64,000 bases of DNA from Cystobacterineae bacterium (GTDB lineage: Bacteria; Myxococcota; Myxococcia; Myxococcales; Myxococcaceae). Position numbers and translations under genes: made by a program. Each line of letters starts with the position of its first letter. Position 1 is the first letter of the stretch. Below the pieces are notes generated by a model. It worked only from the letters and a program-made list of their open reading frames with translations, did not search any database and was not told where the DNA came from. Location of the stretch: NCBI GenBank assembly GCA_009781495.1, contig WQYA01000002.1, positions 47,018-111,017 on the forward strand. Direction: 5' to 3'. Of the stretch, positions 25,451 through 34,690 are shown piece by piece.

Positions 25451-27310
25451 ATGAGCTGCGACGCTGAGGAAATTCTCACACGCGTTTTTGGCTATGCGGC
25501 TTTTCGCAACCAGCAGAAAACCATTATTCAGCATGTCGCCGACGGGGGCGATGCGCTGGTGTTGATGCCGACGGGGAGCGGAAAGTCGCTGTGCTACCAA
25601 ATTCCGGCCTTGCTGCGGCCGGGTACGGCCATTGTGGTTTCGCCGTTGATTGCACTCATGCACAACCAAGTCAGCATACTCAAAGAGGCAGGGGTGGCTG
25701 CCGAATACCTCAACTCCAGCCTCGATGCGGCCTCGGCCAGGGCCGTTGAGCAGGCCTTGCGCGCAGGCGCCCTCCACCTCCTCTATGTCGCTCCTGAACG
25801 TCTCATAACACCTCGCTTCCTTGAGTTGTTGGACGGCCTCTATGCCACAAAACAACTGGCGCTGTTTGCCATTGACGAGGCGCATTGCGTTTCGCAATGG
25901 GGGCACGACTTTCGCCCGGAATATTTGCAATTGTCCATTTTGCCGGAGCGCTATCCCCATATTCCACGCATAGCGCTAACGGCCACCGCTGACCGGCCAA
26001 CCCGCGATGAAATTATAAAGCAGCTGCATTTGGATGCGGCGCGCTGCTTTGTCTCCAGTTTTGACAGGCCCAACATTCACTATTCCATTTTGGAGAAGGC
26101 AAAACCGCGCCAGCAACTGCTGAGTTTCCTTTTTCAGCAGCAGCTTTCGCGCTCGGCGGGCATTGTCTATTGCCACTCCAGGCTCAGGACAGAAAAAACC
26201 GCCGCGTGGCTGCAACAACACGGCATTCTGGCCTTGCCCTACCATGCGGGGCTTTCGACGGAAATACGGGCGGAGCACCTGCAACGCTTCCTGCGCGAGG
26301 ACGGCCTTATTATGGTGGCCACCATTGCCTTTGGCATGGGCATTGACAAACCCGACGTACGTTTTGTCGCGCACATTGACTTGCCGCGCTCCATAGAGAG
26401 TTATTACCAGGAGACGGGGAGGGCGGGGAGGGACGGTTTAGCAGCCAAGGCGTGGATGGTATGGGGTGCAGGCGACGTTGTCCAACAACGCCGGAGAATT
26501 GACTTGAGCGAAGGCGCCGCCGGCATGGACTATGAAACCTATCGCCGCCTCTCCCATAACCGGCTTAACGCCCTCGTAGGACTTGCCGAAACCATCTCCT
26601 GTCGCCGCCAGCAATTGCTCGCCTATTTCGGCGAAACGGCTGCACCCTGCGGCAATTGCGACAATTGCGCCGCCCCCCCCCAAACTTGGGATGCGACGGA
26701 GGCCGCGCGCAAGGCCTTGTCCTGCATATACCGGACGGGCCAGCGCTATGGGGCGGGGTACCTCATTGACGTGTTACGCGGCGAGCTTACAGACAAAGTA
26801 CGGGACAGGGGGCATGAGCGCCTGACGACTTTCGGCATTGGCGGTGAGCTGGACAAAAAACGCTGGCAGATGATTTTCAGGCAACTCATAGCCCAGGACT
26901 TTGTCAGCGTAGACGAGCGCTATAACGCGCTAACCCTCACCCCCTCCGCCCGCCCCTTGTTGCGTGGAGAAACCCACTTCCTCGTCAGGCTGCCGCCCGA
27001 AAAACAAGAGCGGCCCAAAAGGCTACGCAAGGGAGGCACACTCGAATACAGCATTCCCGACGACACGGCCGGCGCCCTCTTTGAGCGCCTGCGCGCCTGG
27101 CGCGCCGATACCGCTAAAACGCGCAATGTGCCGGCCTATGTTATTTTCCACGACACCACCTTGCGCGAAATTGCCGCTGCCCGCCCGACAAGCTTGGAGG
27201 CCCTGGGGCATATTGCAGGCATAGGCGAGCGTAAACGGGAAGCTTATGGCAAGCAGTTGCTAGAGGTGGTAGCGGCTTATGTGGCCGCCTACGGTATTAA
27301 CCAGTCCTAA
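25451..27310 (+). CDS. recQ: ATP-dependent DNA helicase RecQ
   Basis: A 3'-to-5' superfamily 2 helicase acting in recombination and fork repair. Residues 1-340 are the two RecA-like lobes: FRNQQKTII, Walker [13 protein letters not shown] box with the aromatic-rich loop [22 protein letters not shown], and [10 protein letters not shown]. The zinc site is visible as C..RR...YFGE...CGNCDNC. A winged-helix RQC domain follows, and residues ~535-615 are an HRDC domain ([21 protein letters not shown]). The 619-residue length is standard. It is monocistronic by spacing. A hairpin with GGGGGTA/TACCCCC arms follows its stop. Confidence 0.95.
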   Translation: MSCDAEEILTRVFGYAAFRNQQKTIIQHVADGGDALVLMPTGSGKSLCYQIPALLRPGTAIVVSPLIALMHNQVSILKEAGVAAEYLNSSLDAASARAVEQALRAGALHLLYVAPERLITPRFLELLDGLYATKQLALFAIDEAHCVSQWGHDFRPEYLQLSILPERYPHIPRIALTATADRPTRDEIIKQLHLDAARCFVSSFDRPNIHYSILEKAKPRQQLLSFLFQQQLSRSAGIVYCHSRLRTEKTAAWLQQHGILALPYHAGLSTEIRAEHLQRFLREDGLIMVATIAFGMGIDKPDVRFVAHIDLPRSIESYYQETGRAGRDGLAAKAWMVWGAGDVVQQRRRIDLSEGAAGMDYETYRRLSHNRLNALVGLAETISCRRQQLLAYFGETAAPCGNCDNCAAPPQTWDATEAARKALSCIYRTGQRYGAGYLIDVLRGELTDKVRDRGHERLTTFGIGGELDKKRWQMIFRQLIAQDFVSVDERYNALTLTPSARPLLRGETHFLVRLPPEKQERPKRLRKGGTLEYSIPDDTAGALFERLRAWRADTAKTRNVPAYVIFHDTTLREIAAARPTSLEALGHIAGIGERKREAYGKQLLEVVAAYVAAYGINQS

Positions 27311-27313
27311 AAT

Positions 27314-27339
27314 GGGGGTATTTTTAGGGGGCTACCCCC
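27314..27339 (+). terminator. Hairpin after recQ
   Basis: GGGGGTA (27314-27320) and TACCCCC (27333-27339) form a 7-bp stem just after the recQ stop. There is no following T-run, so termination is possible but not certain. Confidence 0.4.
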
Positions 27340-27423
27340 TCACCCCTGTCCAATGGGGCAAGGAGGCCCTTGCTGGGAGCTCGCGTTTTTTGCCCCTCTT
27401 GTTTGCCCTAGCCTTCCCATGCC

Positions 27424-28011
27424 CTAGGGCTTTTTCATATTGAGATAACGATGAACCATTTGTCTGAGGATTTCTATTTGAATTTTATCACGAACATCTT
27501 CCCAGCCCATCATGGATAACTTATCAAATGCGTCACCCAGTCCAGCAGCAAGAGCTGTGAGCTTGGATGCAAAACTTCCAAGTTCAGGGATGGCTATTGT
27601 TAAAGCTACTTCTATGATTTTCTTTAATGGCCCAATGCTGGCGATAAAACCTCCGGATGTATCCGCTGCTCTTGGATGTCCCCAAAGTTCTCCATTTTTG
27701 AAGGTGATGACGAGATATCTTTGATGGTCTTTCAGGTGAGCCAGCATGTGCGAAATTTGAAAATAGTATTCTTCCGTGAATGCATCCAGATTCCTCATTA
27801 AATATTGATGAATCCAAAACTCATGGCTTTTGTTTTTGTGATCTTTGGCTTTGATATAAGCGCGTTCAGAATTTTTTGTATATTTTTTACAAAAATCCTT
27901 TTCATCAAAATGCTTCATCTCTTTTTTTATTTGAGCCTCAGAAACGGTGATGCCCCTGCTGAGTGAATGACGAACTGCTGCAGATATGTCTTCCTTAAAG
28001 TCATTGGCCAT
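27424..28011 (-). CDS. AT-rich orphan protein of unknown function
   Basis: A 195-residue protein. ATG 28011 follows AGGAGAG; the frame is open upstream to 28059 but only this start has a ribosome-binding site. The N-terminal two thirds are charged and soluble (DEKDFCKKYTKNSERAYIKAK). Residues ~135-170 are Gly/Ala/Ile-rich and amphipathic (SGGFIASIGPLKKIIEVA, LTALAAGLGDAF), then comes a short basic tail. Base composition is much more A+T-rich than recQ, suggesting acquisition. The helical apolar segment could insert in membranes, but no toxin family is recognised and no immunity gene is evident. Confidence 0.55.
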   Translation of the reverse strand: MANDFKEDISAAVRHSLSRGITVSEAQIKKEMKHFDEKDFCKKYTKNSERAYIKAKDHKNKSHEFWIHQYLMRNLDAFTEEYYFQISHMLAHLKDHQRYLVITFKNGELWGHPRAADTSGGFIASIGPLKKIIEVALTIAIPELGSFASKLTALAAGLGDAFDKLSMMGWEDVRDKIQIEILRQMVHRYLNMKKP

Positions 28012-28207
28012 AACATTCTCTCCTAAATGGTTTGAAGAATTTTCCAGACAGGGGCACAACGCTTGCCCCTGTCACAGACTTTTCCAGACGCTTGCCCCCC
28101 TCGTCTTGGGCTTAGGCGAACAGATGTCTTTTTTTTGAGTTCGTTTTTTTCAAGTGAAGGCGCTGCCCACCCTCCCCTTGAAAGGAAGGCCCCTAGACCG
28201 GTTCCAA

Positions 28208-28262
28208 GTTGAAGGGAGCTGCTGTGACATAAGGGTGGAAATGTGGAGGGCAAGCGAGCTGG
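28208..28262 (-). repeat. Dispersed gene relic, copy 2
   Basis: Matches 20412-20470 in the same orientation and keeps a similar minus-strand peptide (PYVTAAPFN). It lies in the 240-base gap upstream of the AT-rich orphan gene. Identity unknown. Confidence 0.35.
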
Positions 28263-28300
28263 GGGGGAGGGGGTTGCTGCCCGCACAAATCCCCTCCCCC

Positions 28301-28783
28301 TCATTCAATAGGCCTTGGAAACGTTAGAAGCGGCTTGTTGGGCAACGCGAGCAGCCGCGCCTCTGGGGGTGTCATTACCGCGTCGTCGGGACGTACGCTG
28401 CGCTTCTCAAACTCCTCCCGTGGCGCCATTATTCCTATCCCACGGATACCCGTCGGAGAACCGAGACGGCTGCGCTCGGCGCCATAGAGCAAGGTCGCCT
28501 CGTTCCGACGAAGTTGAAGTTGACGTCCACGTTGCTCAGAGAGAAGGGCGCCTCTTCCCGGGCTCACAAGTTGGAAGACGTCCTCTTCGTTTTGAGTTAT
28601 CTCCGAAGTGCGAACAAGCGTGCCGGCGCTGAAGCAACAATCCACCATACCCGGCAACCCCAGGGGAAAATGGAAGGCGATGTGGAAAGGTATGTCGTTG
28701 AAAGGCTCAAAATCTACCTTCCACATGTAGCCCATATAGTCCTCTCGCCATTGGTTCAGCGAGTGGCTGCGCAATGTTTGCAT
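28301..28783 (-). pseudogene. Truncated AraC-type regulator (ligand-binding part only)
   Basis: A frame of 160 residues. The first 130 resemble the N-terminal sensory domain of AraC-family regulators of the AraC_binding_2 type (HSLNQWRED, VDFEPFNDIPFH, LVRTSEIT, LLSEQRGRQLQL). The frame stops after LLTFPRPIE, where the linker and two helix-turn-helix motifs should follow, so DNA binding would be lost. The flanking bases do not contain the missing domain in another frame that I can recognise. Most likely a decaying gene. Confidence 0.5.
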
Positions 28784-29060
28784 GAATCCCTCCCGAGTTA
28801 TCTTCTTGAGTCGCGAAGTTCGTTGATGCCTTGCTATACAAGCACGGGTTGCAGCAGCTCAACGGAGAAAATAACGTTGGGAAAACCACCCCTATGAGCC
28901 CTTTGGAGCCCAAACCCAAATGCGTTGTCTTGTCATAGAAATTTGTGTCTCAACAGAGCCATGCTAGGCTGTTATAGAGGCCATTTGTTGTCTGTTAGGG
29001 CAATGGCAAAGAACGGTGGCGTGCTGGAGAAAAAATTCTCAAACCCCATGTTGGTTAGCC

Positions 29061-29657
29061 ATGAGTCTGAGCATAAAATACAAATATTTGTTTTTATCGG
29101 CCGCCTTCATTCTATTGGCCGCTATTTTTATCATTATCAAAAAACCCCAGATTTTTAGCGAACATAAAATAGGGGAGCCCATAGATAGTTTAAATGGCGT
29201 CGTGGTTTATTATAACGGCCCTATCGGCAATGTTTCCGGACGTAACCTAACGGCGGATAATTATAATTTAGGACAAAAATATCAATGTGTTGAATTTGTA
29301 AAACGTTATTATTATGAATATTACCACCATAAGATGCCGGATTCCTATGGACATGCCAAAGATTTTTTTGATGAGCGTCTCCAAGACGGCGAAATGAATG
29401 AAAAACGCGCTTTGACGCAATACCAAAACCCAAGCCAGTCAAAACCTCAAACGGGGGATTTGTTGGTTTTTGGCGGGGGCGCCTATGGCCATGTGGCCAT
29501 TGTGTCGGATGTCAGGGAGGGTGAAATTGAAATAATTCAGCAAAACCCAGGCATTTTGCAAAGCTCCAGGCTGAACATTCCGCTGCGGTTTCAAGATGAA
29601 TTGTGGCGCTTGGACAATGGGCGAGTCTTGGGGTGGCTCAGAAAAGAGGATTTATAA
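29061..29657 (+). CDS. Membrane-anchored CHAP-domain hydrolase
   Basis: A 198-residue protein with a single N-terminal membrane segment (LFLSAAFILLAAIFIII, residues 10-26) and a CHAP amidase/peptidase domain. The catalytic Cys76 is in YQCVEFVKRYY and His144 in GHVAIVSDV. CHAP enzymes cleave peptidoglycan cross-links or gamma-glutamyl amides. ATG 29061 is chosen over upstream ATG 29016 because it starts directly before the basic residues of the anchor. Its AT-rich composition resembles the orphan at 27.4-28.0 kb. It may remodel the wall or act as a secreted lysin-like enzyme; no partner is seen. Confidence 0.78.
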   Translation: MSLSIKYKYLFLSAAFILLAAIFIIIKKPQIFSEHKIGEPIDSLNGVVVYYNGPIGNVSGRNLTADNYNLGQKYQCVEFVKRYYYEYYHHKMPDSYGHAKDFFDERLQDGEMNEKRALTQYQNPSQSKPQTGDLLVFGGGAYGHVAIVSDVREGEIEIIQQNPGILQSSRLNIPLRFQDELWRLDNGRVLGWLRKEDL

Positions 29658-29734
29658 GGGAGGCCCACTCAGGGGGGGCAGAGAAGAAGGGGGGCCGGTC
29701 CGCTAGGGGGGGGCTACTCCAAAGTGGAAGTGCT

Positions 29735-30826
29735 CTAGGGGGGAGGGGAGGAGGGGCGGGGGGCAACAGGAGGAACTTCCCACCCCCTCCCCTCCGCGAG
29801 TATTTCAAAATGGGGGTTAGGGCCATGAGCGCCTAAGGCGTTAGGGGCTTCATAGGGGCCGTCATCGGCCAGGTTAAACGTGCCAAAGTGTAGGCCAATA
29901 CTGCTGGAGGCTTCGAGTATGCGTGCGGCTTCAAGGGCTTCTGGGGGCCCCATATGTTGCGGGCTCATAAACCACTCGGGTTTATAGGCGCCGATGGGGA
30001 GCAGGGCGAGGCGCAGGGGGCCGAAGCGCTCGCGAATTTCCGCGAAATGCGGCCCCCACCCCGTGTCCCCGGCGAAATAAACCCCCCCTGCTGGGCCCTT
30101 TAGCATAAACCCTACCCAGAGAGTCCTGTTTTGGGCGAAGGGGTTACGCCCGGACCAGTGGGCCGCGGGGGTCGCCGAAATTTCCAGGCTGCCCACCGTC
30201 GTCGACTGCCACCAGTCCAGCTCTACCACACGTACATGAATGCCGTTGGACTTCAGAAAACTGCCGTTGCCCAAACCGGTAACCATGGTGAGGTTGGGGA
30301 AGGCCTCGGCGAGTTGTCGCAGGGTCGGCAAGTCGAGGTGATCATAATGATCGTGGCTGAGCAGCACCACATCCACCGGGGGCAAATCCTCAAAACGTAT
30401 TCCCGGCGGCCTTTGGCGTTTGCTGCCCAGCCAGGAGGTGGGGCCGATGCGGGGGGACCAAATGGGGTCCGTCAGGAGGTTGAGGCCGTCTTGTTGCACC
30501 AAAACGCTTGCATGGCCGACGAAGCTAACGCGCAAGTCAGCGACGCGCTCAGGGGGAGGGGGCCCCGGGGGGACGTCGCTATAGCCCGGCCAGGGGGCAA
30601 CGTCGCGTTGGCTCAAATGCCATTGGAGGGCTTCATACCAGCTGGGGCGGGAGGGGACGCCCGGTGGGTTGGAGAAGCGGGAGCCGTCGAAGTGATCGCT
30701 GACAGGCCCGTTATAGAGGGGGCTACACCCCCCTAAGAGGGCGGCAAACAGGGGGAGGTGGAGGCGTCCGAAGGGGAGGGCTAGGGTTTGTATACGGTAT
30801 TCCAAACCCTGTTGGCAGTTTTCCAT
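29735..30826 (-). CDS. NAPE-PLD/RomA-like MBL-fold metallohydrolase
   Basis: A 363-residue beta-lactamase-fold hydrolase. The metal motif is SHDHYDHLD near residue 160, preceded by VGHASVLVQ and KRQRPPGIRFEDLPPVD, and followed by ATPAAHWSGR, FAGDTGWG and HFGTF. This combination is typical of NAPE-PLD-like enzymes, which act on phospholipid-type phosphodiesters. An N-terminal apolar stretch ending LLGGC (residue ~34) could be a lipoprotein signal. It is transcribed opposite to the CHAP gene and ends tail-to-tail with it. Substrate unknown. Confidence 0.82.
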   Translation of the reverse strand: MENCQQGLEYRIQTLALPFGRLHLPLFAALLGGCSPLYNGPVSDHFDGSRFSNPPGVPSRPSWYEALQWHLSQRDVAPWPGYSDVPPGPPPPERVADLRVSFVGHASVLVQQDGLNLLTDPIWSPRIGPTSWLGSKRQRPPGIRFEDLPPVDVVLLSHDHYDHLDLPTLRQLAEAFPNLTMVTGLGNGSFLKSNGIHVRVVELDWWQSTTVGSLEISATPAAHWSGRNPFAQNRTLWVGFMLKGPAGGVYFAGDTGWGPHFAEIRERFGPLRLALLPIGAYKPEWFMSPQHMGPPEALEAARILEASSSIGLHFGTFNLADDGPYEAPNALGAHGPNPHFEILAEGRGWEVPPVAPRPSSPPP

Positions 30827-31006
30827 AGGGGACCTTTCTCGCTTTATGGGGTATTTTTTTCAAAATATTTTTTGTTTTAGAAACAGCAGGGGGGTTGGGG
30901 TTTAAACGGATATAGAAGGGGTTTAGACTCAACCTCTAAGCGTACATATTTTTAAGCCCATATATTTTAAGCCCGAGGAATAGCCCCCCCTCCTGGCCAA
31001 CCTCTG

Positions 31007-31693
31007 TTGGAGAGCCGGCAGATACAGAAGCTTCTAGGGCAATGCCTGGGGGAGGGGGTTGGGGATTTGCTTTTGTATTCGCCCAAATTATTGGAGAGGA
31101 TGGGGTTATTTTTTCAAAGGGGGGGCAGGGTTTCCTATGGGCCTAAGGGAGGGGTCTCCTGCTATAGGCTCCGCTATGTTATAAAAGGCAAGAGGCCGGC
31201 GCTGAGCGAGTCCATGGTTATAGACGTTTCCCTCAAGGGGCATCCGCTGGCGGCGATACAAGAATTGTCCCATGAAGCGGGCCACGCGGCCTTCCCCTTT
31301 CAATTTAACCTAAGCTCCCTGGAAGCCTTTCACGAGGGTTTGCGGAGCAGTGAAAAGCTGGAGGAGCCGAAGGCGGCCTATTTCAAAAACAGGCGGAAGG
31401 ACGAAGGGGCGGCCATTGCGAGCAATGTGGAGATTCGGCGTGAATTTTTGGCGCATGGCTGGGAGATAGGCCTTGCCGGAAACCCCTCCAACCACCGTTT
31501 CTACAACAGGGTATATGACATATGGGGGAATACGCCGGCGGCCTGGGAGAGGATGGGGGGGCGAGCGGCGGGCAGGGAGTTTTCAAACAGGGTGGGGGGG
31601 GTAGGGAAGAAGGGCTGGGGGCCTCAAAGTTATTATGAAATTTGGGATAAAGAATTTGAGAAGTTAACGCAGCTTCTTTTACGTCTGCCCTAA
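31007..31693 (+). CDS. Putative zincin metallopeptidase (HEAGH)
   Basis: A 228-residue protein with a zinc motif S-H89-E-A-G-H93 in a predicted helix and, about 40-50 residues later, acidic residues in an EGAAIASNVEIRREF helix that could supply the third ligand, the layout of gluzincin-like domains. There is no signal peptide. The start is a TTG at 31007, the first usable codon after an in-frame stop at 30968-30970, and is uncertain. The large basic and aromatic C-terminus is unassigned. It could be a secreted effector-type protease, but there is no secretion gene nearby to support this. Confidence 0.55.
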   Translation: MESRQIQKLLGQCLGEGVGDLLLYSPKLLERMGLFFQRGGRVSYGPKGGVSCYRLRYVIKGKRPALSESMVIDVSLKGHPLAAIQELSHEAGHAAFPFQFNLSSLEAFHEGLRSSEKLEEPKAAYFKNRRKDEGAAIASNVEIRREFLAHGWEIGLAGNPSNHRFYNRVYDIWGNTPAAWERMGGRAAGREFSNRVGGVGKKGWGPQSYYEIWDKEFEKLTQLLLRLP

Positions 31694-31728
31694 CAAGCGG
31701 CCAGGCCGGACGCACAGCAACATAAAAG

Positions 31729-31751
31729 GGGTAGCCGAGGGGGGGCTACCC
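31729..31751 (-). terminator. Hairpin with T-run on the minus strand
   Basis: GGGTAGCC and GGCTACCC form an 8-bp stem with a 7-base loop. On the minus strand it is followed by CCTTTTATG, so it resembles a weak terminator for leftward transcription. On the plus strand no T-run follows. Confidence 0.45.
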
Positions 31752-31836
31752 TACGCCTCATAAACCCCTAGGCCCTCCATCCGCCATTTCTATGTCATTC
31801 CTATGACACACTGCCCGGCTAAGGGGGGGGGCGAAC

Positions 31837-32241
31837 ATGAAGAAAATAACACCGAAGCGGCTTTCAAAATTCATGAAGCGCCTGCTTTCAGGCTTGCTCC
31901 TCGCTTTGGCCCTCATTTTGTCCGGCTTTTTGCTGAGGACAACTTGGGTGCTGGTGAGCCTTCTGACGGACAGCCACCCTGCGCATAACAGCCATGAAAT
32001 GGTGGCTGCCATTATTACCTGGTTCCTCTATTTCGAGTTTGTTGCGCTCATTGCGAAATATTTTGAGTCCAAACTCCACTTTCCGCTGCGCTATTTTATT
32101 TATATCGGCATTACCGCCATTGTAAGGCTGATTATTCTCAACCATGAAAACCCGAGGGGTACGCTGGTTTATTCCGTGGCCATTCTGGTATTGCTGGGGG
32201 CGCTGTTTATCAGCAATACGCGCTTGCTGAAGCGGATATAA
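31837..32241 (+). CDS. psiE: PsiE family membrane protein
   Basis: A 134-residue inner-membrane protein with four hydrophobic segments. It matches the phosphate-starvation-inducible PsiE family closely, notably YFEFVALIAKYF, FPLRYFIYIGITAIVRLII and a C-terminal AILVLLGALFISN segment. E. coli PsiE is 136 residues. Its molecular function is not established. The stop codon falls inside the first unit of a tandem repeat array, so the repeat contributes the end of the gene. A possible start region with GGGGGGGCGAAC precedes the ATG. Confidence 0.9.
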   Translation: MKKITPKRLSKFMKRLLSGLLLALALILSGFLLRTTWVLVSLLTDSHPAHNSHEMVAAIITWFLYFEFVALIAKYFESKLHFPLRYFIYIGITAIVRLIILNHENPRGTLVYSVAILVLLGALFISNTRLLKRI

Positions 32242-32475
32242 CCCCCCCCCTCAGGTATTTGTTTAGGCGGGTATAACCCCCCCCCCAGGTGCTTGTTTAA
32301 ATGGGTATAATCCCCCAAGGTGCTTGTTTAAATGGGTATAACCCCCCTCCAGGTACTTGTTTAAATGGGTATAACCCCCCCCAGGTATTTGTTTAAATGG
32401 GTATAACCCCCCTCCAGGTACTTGTTTAAATGGGTATAACCCCCCTCCAGGTGCTTTCTCGAAGGATATACCCCC
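32234..32475. repeat. Tandem ~33-bp repeat array
   Basis: Seven units begin at 32234, 32269, 32303, 32334, 32367, 32399 and 32432, plus a partial one at 32464. The consensus is GGGTATAACCCCCC, then TCCAGGT, then a (A/G)(C/T)TTGTTTAAAT segment. Unit length varies from 31 to 35 because the C-run varies. There are no unique spacers, so it is not a CRISPR array. It fills the convergent gap between psiE and the propeller lipoprotein and includes the psiE stop codon. Confidence 0.93.
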
Positions 32476-32511
32476 TCCCCCTTGTCTCCCCGGCACAGGC
32501 TTTTTGAAGTG

Positions 32512-34638
32512 TCAATTTAGAGGAAATTTTTGAAGCAGGGGCAGGGTAGGCTCTGGCGGCGGGGTAGGCAGGGCTAGGGGCAGTTGGCTAGAGAAGAGGA
32601 CATTATTGGACAAGCTATAGAGATAATTCCCCTCTCCTGGTTTTCCGAGCATAAAAACATTACGCAATACGGAAGAGGGGGCATAGGGTTTGGGGGGCTC
32701 GGGGTAGGGGATTAGGCCGCAGGGTTGAATGGCCCCGGCGTCTGTTGTGCTCTGGGTATGGATGCAGAACAGGCGTACGCCTTCGAAGTTGTTGATATAT
32801 CCATAGTTATAGGAATCCCATTCGGAGACTGGCAGGGCCAGCAATTTTAAGGAGGGCTGATAGCTGAAGCCCAAATGGGTTTGAGCCGCTTCGCTGGAGC
32901 TATAGGGGCCCAGCGCATGTTTTTTCACCTGAATTTTTTCGGGCTTTGAAATATCAAACAGCTGCACTTGGATGCCTTGAGGGATGCCCATGGGGTTGGC
33001 GTCATAGCCGACGGTCAGCAAGTGGTTATCGTCCAGGGGGTGAATATAAGTAGAAAACCCTGGTATTTCGAGTTCTCCCAAGAGGCGTGGTTTTTGGGGG
33101 TCACTCAAGTCGATGGCGAAGAGCGGATCCGTCTGTCTGAAGGTGACGATATAGGCGCGGTTGCCGGTGAAGCGGGCGGAACGGATTTGTTCATTGAGGG
33201 CGAGGCCGTTGAGTTGGCCATGCAGCTTCAAGGTGGGGCCTTCTTGTTGAAGGACACTGAGGATATTTTCTTGGGGTACAAGGCTGTCCCACCAGGAGGG
33301 GGAGGTGGTGGTAGCGATGCGCAAAAAGGCCTTGTCCTCATCCATGGAGAATGAATTCAGCACCGTGCCTTTAACAATCCCGCTGGCGACATAAGTGGGA
33401 GGCCTGTTTTGAGGGAGCACAAATTTGTGGACAACCGACACTTGAGTTTGATTGTCCCAGTTTTCGAACCAGGGGCTATTGGGCGCGCGCCAGTGGGGGA
33501 CGGCCAAATAGACGCTGTTTTCCGAGACAAAAATTTCTCCTGCGCTGCTGAGGATGGTGGCGCTTTCAACCGGGGCATTTTTAGACAAGTCTATGCGGAC
33601 GACGCTGGTTTGTTTCACGCCATCCGGTTTGGGGTTGATGAAGGTGTTGCTGCACGAGCGTGAAGAGATGGGCTCAGCGTTGGCGATGCTGTCTTCTATA
33701 TGGAGGCCAAACGTCTCCATGGGGAGATTGAGGAGATTTTCATAAGCTTTGTTCAACGCACGGACATAATCCGCGCGGAGTTTTCTTTCGGAGACCAATC
33801 GCCAGCTATTTCCTCTGTCGACACAAACGTCGGGATACCAATTCTCCAGTGTCCCAAACGGACTTGGTTCAGAAAGCACAAGGACAGCGTTGTTGCCGAT
33901 GGAGCGAGCGGTTTCGAAGCGGGCGTGGAGGGTGAGTTTGCGAAGCTCTTGGGGGCTGGCTGGGTTGCTGACGTCAAAGAGTGTCAGGAGGGTTTTGCTG
34001 AAATAAGGGGGATAAGGATCTAAAAACTCGTTATCTGAATAGGGATAATAAGCATCATACCCCGTTTTGCTTGGGTTGTTGGCGACGAAGGAGATGACGA
34101 GGAGTTTGTTGTCCACTTTCAACAGGCGTTTGGCCTGGCCTTCGATGGGGATGGGTGAAAGCTCCTTTGCCGCATCGGGTGGCCAGGACTGGAAGATGCG
34201 CAGTTGGTTGCCTTTGGCGACATAGAGATGTTTCTCATCTGCTTTGACAATGTCCGCTTCGTCCACGGCAGCAATTTGGTTGTTGGTGCCGGAGACTTCG
34301 GCGGCGCTCTTTTCGTTAGCGGCGCCGGAGGTGTGAACCTTGTCTTCTAGAGCGCCGGTTTCCATATAAACATATCGGCAGAGGGTTGAATCCTCTGCGC
34401 GCACTTGGGCAAGTGCGGATTCCAAGCGCCAAGCATAGCTTTCTTGGATATGAAAGAAAGCCGCGTTACGCGCTTGGGTTTCAAGCTCTGCGCAGGAGGA
34501 GACGGGGTTGAGTGCGGCAGAAAACGAGGGTTGGAACCGGGGAAAATTTTCTTTTGGAAAAGGCTCTTCCTTGCAAGAACTCAGCAACGCGCCCAGAAAC
34601 CCAACAGAACAACAAAGCAACCAAGAGGCTTTTCGCAT
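32512..34638 (-). CDS. Secreted beta-propeller lipoprotein
   Basis: A 708-residue lipoprotein with a signal peptide ending LSSC. The region TNNQIAAVDEADIVKADEKHLYVAKGNQLRIF is the hallmark of the Beta_propel (C-terminal beta-propeller domain) family. Blade-like strands then repeat through the rest (LTLFDVSNPASPQELRKL, FAIDLSDPQKPRLLGEL, VQLFDISKPEKIQVK). Function of the family is unknown; such proteins are abundant in deltaproteobacteria and are likely protein- or ligand-binding platforms. It follows the FKBP gene on the same strand after 52 bases containing a UUCG-capped hairpin, so readthrough expression is possible. Confidence 0.85.
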   Translation of the reverse strand: MRKASWLLCCSVGFLGALLSSCKEEPFPKENFPRFQPSFSAALNPVSSCAELETQARNAAFFHIQESYAWRLESALAQVRAEDSTLCRYVYMETGALEDKVHTSGAANEKSAAEVSGTNNQIAAVDEADIVKADEKHLYVAKGNQLRIFQSWPPDAAKELSPIPIEGQAKRLLKVDNKLLVISFVANNPSKTGYDAYYPYSDNEFLDPYPPYFSKTLLTLFDVSNPASPQELRKLTLHARFETARSIGNNAVLVLSEPSPFGTLENWYPDVCVDRGNSWRLVSERKLRADYVRALNKAYENLLNLPMETFGLHIEDSIANAEPISSRSCSNTFINPKPDGVKQTSVVRIDLSKNAPVESATILSSAGEIFVSENSVYLAVPHWRAPNSPWFENWDNQTQVSVVHKFVLPQNRPPTYVASGIVKGTVLNSFSMDEDKAFLRIATTTSPSWWDSLVPQENILSVLQQEGPTLKLHGQLNGLALNEQIRSARFTGNRAYIVTFRQTDPLFAIDLSDPQKPRLLGELEIPGFSTYIHPLDDNHLLTVGYDANPMGIPQGIQVQLFDISKPEKIQVKKHALGPYSSSEAAQTHLGFSYQPSLKLLALPVSEWDSYNYGYINNFEGVRLFCIHTQSTTDAGAIQPCGLIPYPEPPKPYAPSSVLRNVFMLGKPGEGNYLYSLSNNVLFSSQLPLALPTPPPEPTLPLLQKFPLN

Positions 34639-34659
34639 AGACAGTGTTTTCCAAGAAGA

Positions 34660-34677
34660 GTCCCTCCGAAGAGGGAC
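34660..34677 (-). terminator. UUCG-capped hairpin between FKBP and propeller genes
   Basis: On the minus strand GTCCCTC-TTCG-GAGGGAC forms a 7-bp stem capped by the very stable UUCG tetraloop, followed by TCTTCTT. It could be a weak terminator or an RNA-stabilising element that separates expression of the two genes. Confidence 0.6.
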
Positions 34678-34690
34678 CTTCCAAAGACGG

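Noticed and set aside
25451..27310. recQ as part of a defence operon with the TIR gene
   Set aside because: A 344-base gap separates them and RecQ has its ordinary housekeeping domain set.
32234..32475. CRISPR array
   Set aside because: The whole unit is repeated with no unique spacers and no cas genes are nearby.
32263..32496. Minus-strand frame encoding a Gly-Gly-Gly-Leu-Tyr-Pro-Phe-Lys repeat peptide
   Set aside because: It is the translation of the tandem 33-bp DNA array; unit lengths vary out of frame and there is no ribosome-binding site.
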